Shown: positions 57,472-64,000 of the stretch, one piece after another
Layout of the letters: each line of letters opens with the position of its first letter
Position numbering within the stretch: position 1 is the first letter of the stretch
The notes under the pieces: generated by a model
Seen by the model: only the letters and a program-made list of their open reading frames with translations
Told to the model about the DNA's origin: nothing
The model's database searches: none
Assembly (NCBI RefSeq): GCF_025736935.1
Contig: NZ_CP107048.1
Coordinates: forward strand, 806,001 to 870,000
Direction of reading: 5' to 3'
Source: Qipengyuania sp. SS22
Lineage (GTDB): Bacteria > Pseudomonadota > Alphaproteobacteria > Sphingomonadales > Sphingomonadaceae
DNA: 64,000 nt
Made by a program: the position numbers and the translations under genes

Positions 57472-57936
57472 ATGACACAGCCGCTGCCCAAGGACTTCCG
57501 TGCCGAGAATGGCGATCGCCGCCATGCCGGCGCCCATATCGAACGGCCGGACGAACTGGGCCGCGAACAATATTCGATCTCCGACCTCACCAGCGAATTC
57601 GGCTGCACCGCCCGCGCGCTACGGTTCTACGAGGACGAAGGGCTGATCGCGCCTTCGCGCATCGGTCTCACGCGGATTTATTCCAAGCGCGATCGCGCAA
57701 GGCTCGCATGGATCATGCGCGCCAAGAACGTGGGCTTTTCGCTCACCGAAATTCGCGAAATGATCGATCTTTACGATCTCGGTGACGGCCGCGTCGAACA
57801 GCGGCGCGTCACGGTCGAAAAATGCAAGACGCATGTCGCCAAGCTGAAGGAACAGCGTGACGATATCGACAGTTCGATCACCGAACTCACCGAATTCATC
57901 GAGCATATAGAAACGCTTGATGTCGATCTCGACTGA
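57472..57936 (+). CDS. MerR family regulator (LiuR-like)
   Basis: A 154-residue protein. After a 35-residue basic N-terminal extension, the MerR HTH is YSISDLTSEFGCTARALRFYEDEGLIAPSRIGLTRIYSKRDRARLAWI. A helical effector/dimerisation domain follows (AKNVGFSLTEIREMIDLYDLGDG..RRVTVEKCKTHVAKLKEQRDDIDSSITELTEFIEHIE). It lacks the metal-binding cysteines of MerR/CueR. This type (LiuR/IvdR) controls branched-chain amino acid and acyl-CoA degradation. It lies 51 bp before an acyl-CoA dehydrogenase gene, a likely target. An ATG four codons upstream is an alternative start. Confidence 0.85.
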   Translation: MTQPLPKDFRAENGDRRHAGAHIERPDELGREQYSISDLTSEFGCTARALRFYEDEGLIAPSRIGLTRIYSKRDRARLAWIMRAKNVGFSLTEIREMIDLYDLGDGRVEQRRVTVEKCKTHVAKLKEQRDDIDSSITELTEFIEHIETLDVDLD

Positions 57937-57987
57937 TTTGCTTCCCCGGCGAGATAACCGACAGACCCCAGACCCAAGGACTTACTG

Positions 57988-59793
57988 ATGCCCCGCTATT
58001 CCGCGCCTACCCGCGATACTCGCTTCATCATCAACGAGATGCTCGATCTTGCGAGCTACGGGGACCTGCCCGGTTTCGAAATGGCGAGCCCCGATGTCAC
58101 CGATGCAGTCATCAACGAGGGCGGCAAGTTCTGCGCCGAAGTGCTCGCGCCGCTCAACCAGTCGGGCGATCAGGAAGGCTGCACTCGCCACGACGATGGT
58201 TCGGTGACCACGCCCAAGGGGTTCAAGGAGGCCTTCGACCAGTTCCGTGAAGCGGGCTGGGGCACGCTGTCGCAGCCGGAAGAATTCGGCGGGCAGGCCA
58301 TGCCGCATGTCCTCGGCTTTGCATTCGAGGAATTTGTCTCGGGCGCGAACCAGGCATTCGGCATGTATCCCGGCCTGACCAATGGCGCGGTTTCGGCGCT
58401 GCTCGCCAAGGGCAGCCAGGAGCAGAAGGAGAAGTATCTTCCCAAGATGATCTCCAACGAATGGACCGGCACCATGAACCTGACCGAACCGCATTGCGGC
58501 ACCGATCTGGGCATGATCCGGACCAAGGCCGAACCGCAGGGCGACGGCAGCTTCGCGATCACCGGGACCAAGATATTCATCTCCGCCGGCGAGCACGACA
58601 TGGCGGACAATATCATCCACCTCGTGTTGGCCAAGACGCCGGGCGCGCCCGACAGCACCAAGGGTATCTCGCTGTTCGTCGTGCCCAAGTTCATCGTCAA
58701 TGAAGACGGCACGCCGGGCGATCGCAATGGGGTCGCCTGCGGTTCGATCGAACACAAGATGGGCATTCACGGCAACGCGACCTGTGTGCTCAATTACGAT
58801 GGTGCCAAGGGCTGGCTCGTCGGCGAGGAGAACAAGGGTCTCGCCGCGATGTTCATCATGATGAACGCCGCGCGCCTCGGGGTCGGTATCCAGGGCCTGT
58901 CGCAGGCCGAAGCCGCTTATCAGAACGCGGTGGCTTATGCGCTCGACCGCCGCCAGGGCCGCGCGCTGACCGGCCCGGCCGAGCCCGAGGAACAGGCCGA
59001 CCCGATCTTCGTCCATCCCGACGTGCGCCGCATGCTGATGGACGCCAAGGCCTTTACCGAAGGCATGCGGGCCCTGTGCCTGTGGGGGGCGCTCCAGGTC
59101 GATCTGAGCCACAAGGCCGCGACCGAGGAAGAACGCGAACAGGCCGACATGCTGATTGGCCTGCTGACCCCGGTTATCAAGGGGTATGGCACCGACAAGG
59201 GCTATGAAGTCGCCACCAACATGCAGCAGGTCTTCGGCGGCCATGGCTATATCGAGGAATGGGGCATGAGCCAGTTCGTCCGCGACGCGCGTATCGCCCA
59301 AATCTACGAAGGCACCAACGGCGTGCAGGCGATGGATCTGTGCGGCCGCAAGCTGGCACAAAAGGGCGGCGCGGCGATCCAGGCCTTCTTCAAGGTGGTG
59401 GGCGACGATATCGGCGCCGCCAAGGGCGACGATGATCTTGGCCCGCTCGCCGAAGCGCTCGAAAAGGCGCTTGGCCAGCAGCAGGCGGCAACCATGTGGT
59501 TCATGAATAATGCCATGCAGAACCCCAACCACCTCGGCGCGGGCGCGCACCACTACATGCACATGATGGGCATCGTGACGCTGGGCTGGATGTGGCTGCG
59601 GATGGCCAAGGTCGCGCAGGCTGCGCTGGCTGCAGGCACCGAAGACAAGGCGTTCTACGAAGCCAAGCTCGCCACCGCGCGCTATTACATGGATCGTTAC
59701 CTGCCCGATGCCGGCGCGCTGCGCCGCAAGCTCGAAGCGGGCAGCGACAGCACCATGGCGCTGGGCGAAGAGGCTTTCGCCACCGCCGCCTGA
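57988..59793 (+). CDS. Acyl-CoA dehydrogenase (DmdC/FadE-like, about 600 residues)
   Basis: A 601-residue flavoprotein. The N-terminal extension MPRYSAPTRDTRFIINEMLDL is specific to the 590-600 residue group. The central acyl-CoA dehydrogenase fold has TEPHCGTDLGMIRTKA, VFGGHGYIEEWGMSQFVRDARIAQIYEGTNGVQAMDLCGRKL, with the catalytic Glu in YEGTNG. The C-terminal domain is the DmdC-type extension. It probably introduces the alpha-beta double bond in acyl-CoA chains; 3-methylmercaptopropionyl-CoA is a possible substrate but cannot be decided. A good terminator follows. Confidence 0.92.
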   Translation: MPRYSAPTRDTRFIINEMLDLASYGDLPGFEMASPDVTDAVINEGGKFCAEVLAPLNQSGDQEGCTRHDDGSVTTPKGFKEAFDQFREAGWGTLSQPEEFGGQAMPHVLGFAFEEFVSGANQAFGMYPGLTNGAVSALLAKGSQEQKEKYLPKMISNEWTGTMNLTEPHCGTDLGMIRTKAEPQGDGSFAITGTKIFISAGEHDMADNIIHLVLAKTPGAPDSTKGISLFVVPKFIVNEDGTPGDRNGVACGSIEHKMGIHGNATCVLNYDGAKGWLVGEENKGLAAMFIMMNAARLGVGIQGLSQAEAAYQNAVAYALDRRQGRALTGPAEPEEQADPIFVHPDVRRMLMDAKAFTEGMRALCLWGALQVDLSHKAATEEEREQADMLIGLLTPVIKGYGTDKGYEVATNMQQVFGGHGYIEEWGMSQFVRDARIAQIYEGTNGVQAMDLCGRKLAQKGGAAIQAFFKVVGDDIGAAKGDDDLGPLAEALEKALGQQQAATMWFMNNAMQNPNHLGAGAHHYMHMMGIVTLGWMWLRMAKVAQAALAAGTEDKAFYEAKLATARYYMDRYLPDAGALRRKLEAGSDSTMALGEEAFATAA

Positions 59794-59813
59794 TCGCTTT
59801 GCAGAAAACGAAG

Positions 59814-59844
59814 AGGCCCGGAACCGGGCGTCCGGGCCTTTTTG
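59814..59844 (+). terminator. Terminator of the acyl-CoA dehydrogenase gene
   Basis: AGGCCCGG / CCGGGCCT (8 bp, 10 nt loop) followed by TTTTTG on the plus strand. It also lies at the 3' end of the convergent hydrolase gene. Confidence 0.85.
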
Positions 59845-60543
59845 CTATCCGCCGAGCACCTCGTCGAAAAGGCTGTGCATCGCCGCCCAGCTCTGCCGGT
59901 CGGCACTCGCATCAGAGGCGGGATTAACCGCCCCGTTGGGCCGGTGCGCGGCAGTGAAGCCATGCTCGACCCCCGCATAGCTGTGGAAGTGCCAGTCAGC
60001 CTTCACCGCGTCCATTTCCTCCCAGAACGCGGTCACCTGGCTACGCGGCACAAGCGCGTCGGCATCGCCGTGGCAGACGAGGATACGCGGTGTCATCGGC
60101 TTATCGGCGGGCAGGGCGGTTTCAAGCAAACCATGAAAGCTGACGACTGCTGCGAGGTCTTGCCCGTCGCGCGCCATTTCCAGCACGGCCATCCCGCCGA
60201 GGCAAAAGCCGATGGCGAGATGCGGGAGGTCGGGCTCCAGCTTGCGCAGGAGGTCGAGCGTGGCGCGCAGCCGCTGGCGCATGGCTACCGGATCGCTGCG
60301 CAACCGGCGCATTGCAGCAAAGGAAGCATCACCGTCTGCGGGTGTCTCCGGCCCATAGAAGTCGCCGACGAGGACCGCGTAGCCGGCTTCGACGAGCTCT
60401 GCGGCCTTGGCCTCGACGACCGCCGTCGAGTTCATGAAGGTCGGATAGATCGCCACTGCGGCGCGGGGCTTGCCTGCGGGCCGCGCGTGGAGACCGGTCA
60501 GGGCGATCGCGCCATCACGATATCCAACCTGCTCCAGCGCCAT
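59845..60543 (-). CDS. Dienelactone hydrolase family protein
   Basis: A 232-residue alpha/beta hydrolase. The nucleophile is Cys in IGFCLGGMAVLE, the acid is Asp in CHGDADALVP and the base is His in AGVEHGF, the C-D-H triad of dienelactone hydrolases. It hydrolyses small esters or lactones; no chlorocatechol genes are nearby, so the physiological substrate is unknown. The ATG at 60543 overlaps the cysK stop (TGATG), so it is cotranslated with cysK. Confidence 0.9.
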   Translation of the reverse strand: MALEQVGYRDGAIALTGLHARPAGKPRAAVAIYPTFMNSTAVVEAKAAELVEAGYAVLVGDFYGPETPADGDASFAAMRRLRSDPVAMRQRLRATLDLLRKLEPDLPHLAIGFCLGGMAVLEMARDGQDLAAVVSFHGLLETALPADKPMTPRILVCHGDADALVPRSQVTAFWEEMDAVKADWHFHSYAGVEHGFTAAHRPNGAVNPASDASADRQSWAAMHSLFDEVLGG

Positions 60544-61460
60544 CACTCGGGCAGGAAGTCGGGCACCGAAAGATACCGCTCGCCGGTATCGTAATTGAAG
60601 CCGAGCACGCGCGAATTCGCGGGCATGTCGGCCAGCTTCTGCTTGATCGCAGCGAGCGTGGCCCCGCTCGAAATTCCCACGAGCAAGCCTTCCTTGGCCG
60701 CGCATTGGCGCGCCATTTCCTTCGCGTCTTCGGGAGCGACCTGGATCGCACCATCGATTGCCTGCGTGTGCAGGTTCTGCGGCACGAAGCCCGCGCCGAT
60801 GCCCTGGATCGGGTGCGGGCCGGGCTGGCCGCCGCTGATGACCGGCGAACCCTGCGGTTCGACTGCATAGGCCTTCATCGCGCTCCAGCTCTGCTTGAGC
60901 ACTTCGGCGCAGCCGGTCAGGTGGCCGCCGGTGCCGACCCCGGTGATCAGTGCGTCGATCGGGCTATCGGCGAAATCGTCGAGGATTTCCTTGGCCGTCG
61001 TGCGCGCGTGGACCTTCCAGTTGCTTTCATTGTCGAACTGGCTGGGCATCCAGGCGCCCTCGGTCTGCTCGACCAGCTCCTGCGCGCGTTCGATCGCGCC
61101 GTTCATGCCCTTTTCCTTGGGCGTCAGGTCGAAGCTGGCGCCATAGGCGAGCATCAGCCGGCGGCGTTCGACGCTCATGCTTTCGGGCATGACCAACACC
61201 AGCTTGTAGCCCTTGACCGCGGCAGTCATCGCCAGGCCGATCCCGGTGTTGCCGCTGGTGGGTTCGACGATGGTGCCGCCGGGCTTGAGCTTGCCCGCTG
61301 CCTCCGCATCCTCGATCATCGCAAGCCCGATGCGGTCCTTGATCGAACCGCCCGGATTGGCGCGCTCGTTCTTCACCCAGACCTCATGATCGGGGAACAG
61401 GCGTGAGAGGCGGATGTGGGCGGTATCGCCGATCGTGGCGAGGACGGAGTCGGCTTTCAT
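60543..61460 (-). CDS. cysK: Cysteine synthase A
   Basis: A 305-residue PLP enzyme making cysteine from O-acetylserine and sulfide. Motifs are the PLP lysine in [59 protein letters not shown] and [12 protein letters not shown]. Its start overlaps the stop of the MFS gene by 4 nt. Confidence 0.96.
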   Translation of the reverse strand: MKADSVLATIGDTAHIRLSRLFPDHEVWVKNERANPGGSIKDRIGLAMIEDAEAAGKLKPGGTIVEPTSGNTGIGLAMTAAVKGYKLVLVMPESMSVERRRLMLAYGASFDLTPKEKGMNGAIERAQELVEQTEGAWMPSQFDNESNWKVHARTTAKEILDDFADSPIDALITGVGTGGHLTGCAEVLKQSWSAMKAYAVEPQGSPVISGGQPGPHPIQGIGAGFVPQNLHTQAIDGAIQVAPEDAKEMARQCAAKEGLLVGISSGATLAAIKQKLADMPANSRVLGFNYDTGERYLSVPDFLPE

Positions 61461-62779
61461 GGCATCTGCTCCTGCAATTTCTCTTCGGGGGGAGTGTCTA
61501 ACAATTCGTCAGGCGGGTCAAAGGTCCGCGTTGTTCGCAGGACGGGAAAAATCCGCGCCCATACGGCAACGGTAACGATCGCGCCCGCCCCGCCGCCGAC
61601 CACCGCCAGCGTGGGACCGACAAGGTAGGCGAGGCTGCCGGAGAAGAAATCGCCGAACTCGTTCGAGGCGCTAATCGTCAACAGGCTGACCGATGACACC
61701 CGTCCGCGCTTGTCGTCGGGCGTGTGCAGCTGGATCAGCGACTGGCGGATGTAGACGCTGAACATGTCCGCTGCCCCGATGATGAAAAGCATCGCCAGGC
61801 TGAGCGGCATCCAGCGCGAGAGGCCGAACACCATCGTGGCGATGCCGAAGATCGCCACTGCCCAGAGCATTTTGGGGCCGACATTGTTCTTGAGCGGGCG
61901 GAAGCTGAACCACAGCGCGGTAAGCGCGGCACCGACCGCGGGCGCCATGGCGAGTTGCGCCAGGCCGGTTTCGCCGACCTCGAGGATATCGCGGGCATAG
62001 ACGGGGAACAGCGCGGTCGCCCCCGCCAGGAACACCGCGAACAGGTCGAGCGTGATCGCGCCAAGCACCATCTTGTTGCGCACGACGTAGCGCAGCCCCT
62101 CGACCATCTGGTGAATGGGGCGCTTGTTGGCCGCGCGCGGGGGCTGCGGTACCTTGCCGATGAAAGACAGCGTGACCAACGATGCGGCGAACAGACCGCA
62201 GGCTACGAAATAGGGCAGCGCAGGCAGGATCGCATAGGTATAGCCGCCGATCGCGGGCCCTACGATCATGCCCACCTGCCAGGCGATGCTGGATAGGGCG
62301 ATGGCGTTCGGCAGGATCGCCTTGGGCACGAGATTGGGCGCGAGTGCTGATAGTGCCGGGCCGTTGAACGACCGGACTACACCCAGCACGATTGCGACCC
62401 CGAACAGCGCGGACAGCGTCAGGCTTCCGCTCGAGGTGAGCCAGGCCAGTGCGCCCGCACAGCCAAGCTGTGCAATTACCGTCAGCCGCGCCAGGTTGCG
62501 CCGGTCGAAATGGTCCGCGGCCCAGCCCGAGAAGGGCGTCAGCAGGAACAGCGGCACGAATTGCATCAGCCCGATCAGCGCCAACTGGCCCGATGCGGCG
62601 GCGATCCCCAGCCCGCTGTCGCGCGCGATGTTATAGGTCTGCCAACCGATAATCAGCATCATCGCATATTGCGCCAGCGTCATCGACAGGCGGCTGAACC
62701 AATAGGCGCGGAAATTCGCTATCCGGAGCGGCGAACTGTCGGGGGAGGGTGCGGCTATTTCACTCACCCCCGGACGCAT
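61457..62779 (-). CDS. MFS transporter (EntS/MFS_3-like)
   Basis: A 440-residue protein with about twelve transmembrane segments. It shows the MFS loop motif [15 protein letters not shown] after TM2, and pairs of helices such as [36 protein letters not shown] and [17 protein letters not shown]. It resembles the enterobactin/multidrug exporter branch (MFS_3). Substrate unknown. The ATG at 62779 sits against a hairpin; a GTG at 62767 is an alternative start. It is cotranscribed with cysK and the hydrolase. Confidence 0.88.
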   Translation of the reverse strand: MRPGVSEIAAPSPDSSPLRIANFRAYWFSRLSMTLAQYAMMLIIGWQTYNIARDSGLGIAAASGQLALIGLMQFVPLFLLTPFSGWAADHFDRRNLARLTVIAQLGCAGALAWLTSSGSLTLSALFGVAIVLGVVRSFNGPALSALAPNLVPKAILPNAIALSSIAWQVGMIVGPAIGGYTYAILPALPYFVACGLFAASLVTLSFIGKVPQPPRAANKRPIHQMVEGLRYVVRNKMVLGAITLDLFAVFLAGATALFPVYARDILEVGETGLAQLAMAPAVGAALTALWFSFRPLKNNVGPKMLWAVAIFGIATMVFGLSRWMPLSLAMLFIIGAADMFSVYIRQSLIQLHTPDDKRGRVSSVSLLTISASNEFGDFFSGSLAYLVGPTLAVVGGGAGAIVTVAVWARIFPVLRTTRTFDPPDELLDTPPEEKLQEQMP

Positions 62780-62780
62780 G

Positions 62781-62814
62781 GCAGGCCCGCCTTCGGTTGT
62801 GAAGACGGGCCTGC
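62781..62814. terminator. Hairpin between the PilZ gene and the MFS gene
   Basis: GCAGGCCCG / CGGGCCTGC (9 bp), extended by CTTC / GAAG, around a GGTTGT loop. TTGTTGTT follows only on the plus strand, though neighbouring genes run on minus. On the minus strand it ends directly against the MFS ATG and covers the position of its ribosome binding site. Confidence 0.5.
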
Positions 62815-62842
62815 TTGTTGTTATAATAGAAGCTGTTGCGGC

Positions 62843-63232
62843 TTAGCGCAGCTTGCGCAGCCGCGGGTTGGGCTGCAGCGTATCGATCATGGCAAGAAAG
62901 TCGTCGACGCGGATGATGCGTTCGAACTGGAAACCCGCGCGGTTGTCGCGGGTCCAGATGCAATAGGCTTCGATCCGGCCGATAACCGGCAGGCGCACGA
63001 TTACGCGTTCGCCGCGGCCGATGCCATCGCCATTGTCGACCATGAAGCCGTTGGCAGAGATATTCGCGATATGCAGCCGCACGTCGCCCTTGCCGAAATG
63101 CTCGGCAATAACGGGATGATCGACAGGGTGGCGGGTCATGCGCCGCTGATCGGTGACGCTCAGTTGTGCTCCGGCAGACATGCTGGCGATCCCTTTGCGG
63201 TTGGGGTTGGGGGGGGTGGGGGTATCGGACAT
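62843..63232 (-). CDS. PilZ domain protein
   Basis: A 129-residue single-domain protein. The c-di-GMP-binding signatures are RRMTRHPVDHP (RxxxR) and NISANGFMV (D/NxSxxG). ATG 63232 has AGAAG upstream; the M at codon 16 is another candidate. It is a likely cytoplasmic c-di-GMP effector. It lies downstream of tyrS on the same strand with an 84 bp gap. Confidence 0.9.
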   Translation of the reverse strand: MSDTPTPPNPNRKGIASMSAGAQLSVTDQRRMTRHPVDHPVIAEHFGKGDVRLHIANISANGFMVDNGDGIGRGERVIVRLPVIGRIEAYCIWTRDNRAGFQFERIIRVDDFLAMIDTLQPNPRLRKLR

Positions 63233-63316
63233 CAAAGCTTCTTATGGCGGCAAAAGCCTGCCAATTGGTAAACCGGCCCGGTGCTTTGACGGTAAAAAAG
63301 GGCGCTTCGTCGCTGG

Positions 63317-64000
63317 TTAACAGCGAATGACCGCGTGCTTCTTCTTGCCCAGGCTGAGCTTGGCTTCGGCGCCCGCCGCAACGCTCACCAGAAAGCCCGG
63401 ATCGGTGACCGTTTCGCCATCGAGCTTGACCGCACCTTCGGCCAGTTTGCGCTTGGCTTCGCCGTTGGAAGCGGTGAATCCGAGTGCCGTCAGCACGGCC
63501 CCGATGCGCATGCCATCGGCACCCACCTCAAGCGTCGGAAGGTCCGCTCCGGCACCCCCGCCGGCGAAGGTTTCCGCAGCCGTCTGCGCAGCCAGGTTGG
63601 CCGCCTCTTCACCCCGAACGAGTGTGGTTACCTGATTGGCAAGAACTGTCTTCGCCTGGTTGATGTCGGACCCGCCGAGCGCTTCGAGCCGGGCGATCTC
63701 ATCCAGCGGCAGATCGGTGAATAGCCGCAGGAACCGCCCGACATCGCGATCATCGACATTGCGCCAGTACTGCCAGAAATCGTAATTCGGCAGCTGCGCC
63801 TCGTTGAGCCATACCGCGCCCGCCGCGGTCTTGCCCATCTTGCCGCCATCGGCGGTCGTCAGCAGCGGCGTCGTCAGGCCGAACAGTTCGCTGCCGTCCA
63901 TCCGGCGGCCCAGCTCCATCCCATTGACGATATTGCCCCACTGGTCGCTGCCACCCATCTGCAGCCGCACGCCCATTTCCTGCGCCAGATGGCGGAAGTC
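63317..64000 (-). CDS. tyrS: Tyrosyl-tRNA synthetase (5' end outside window)
   Basis: The C-terminal 227 residues of TyrRS; the frame is open to the window edge. Visible are LQMGGSDQWGNIVNGMELGR (tyrosine-binding region), the KMSKS equivalent GGKMGKTAAGAVWLN, and a C-terminal S4-like RNA-binding domain (NGEAKRKLAEGAVKLDGETVTDPGFLV). It charges tRNA-Tyr. The N-terminal HIGH motif is outside the window. Confidence 0.96.
   Translation of the reverse strand, partial: DFRHLAQEMGVRLQMGGSDQWGNIVNGMELGRRMDGSELFGLTTPLLTTADGGKMGKTAAGAVWLNEAQLPNYDFWQYWRNVDDRDVGRFLRLFTDLPLDEIARLEALGGSDINQAKTVLANQVTTLVRGEEAANLAAQTAAETFAGGGAGADLPTLEVGADGMRIGAVLTALGFTASNGEAKRKLAEGAVKLDGETVTDPGFLVSVAAGAEAKLSLGKKKHAVIRC

Overview
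The window is 64 kb of high-GC bacterial chromosome that reads as an alphaproteobacterium of the order Sphingomonadales, most likely the Erythrobacteraceae. The grounds are the synteny blocks (rpiB-glyA-nrdR-trmJ, dnaG-rpoD, mreBCD-mrdA-rodA), a separate glyQ/glyS glycyl-tRNA synthetase, an endonuclease-type MutL, an HWE histidine kinase, and GGAAC-N16-CGTT promoters of the EcfG general stress response type. The family assignment is inference from gene content. Nearly all of the DNA is ordinary core chromosome, densely packed with many 1-4 nt stop/start overlaps. There is no prophage, IS element, CRISPR array or rRNA operon.

Layout. 0-9 kb: the 3' part of an S9 peptidase, rpsD, chorismate mutase, two paralogous small secreted Cys proteins, the one-carbon/ribose block (trmJ, nrdR, glyA, rpiB) and an HWE kinase/single-domain response regulator pair. 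9-25 kb: rpoD-dnaG, two tandem paralogous lipoproteins, yqeY, carA - inserted unknown gene - carB, greA, an acetyltransferase, a cluster of YqjD/YqjE-like membrane proteins behind an EcfG-type promoter, and eno. 25-31 kb: a phosphotransferase pair, riboflavin genes ribH and ribBX (the latter with an N-terminal DNA-binding domain and operator-like dyads just upstream), tRNA-Lys(CUU) and a LuxR solo. 31-39 kb: the cell-elongation operon mreB-mreC-mreD-mrdA-rodA, divergent from mutL. mutL is followed by an inserted HEPN-like gene and a second, divergent copy of the mutL 3' end. 39-49 kb: MaoC, a glutaredoxin-MauE fusion, a DUF1206 protein, a phosphodiesterase, ychF, an SDR, a PEP-CTERM protein, pth, rplY and two TraB/GumN lipoproteins. 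49-64 kb: glyQ-glyS (one palindromic repeat between the genes, another in frame inside glyS), ppdK, a methyltransferase, comF, a probable 6S RNA, hisI, a MerR regulator plus acyl-CoA dehydrogenase, a DLH hydrolase, cysK, an MFS transporter, a PilZ protein and the 3' part of tyrS.

The most interesting observations are: (i) the gene inserted behind mutL between two divergent copies of the mutL tail; (ii) the HTH-RibB-degenerate RibA fusion facing two helically phased dyads; (iii) palindromic elements at glyQ-glyS, one of them translated; (iv) a low-GC unknown gene fitted with start/stop overlaps between carA and carB; (v) EcfG-type promoters at the YqjD-like cluster and at a small membrane protein gene; (vi) a probable 6S RNA upstream of hisI. 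All calls come from reading the sequence; no database search was run.
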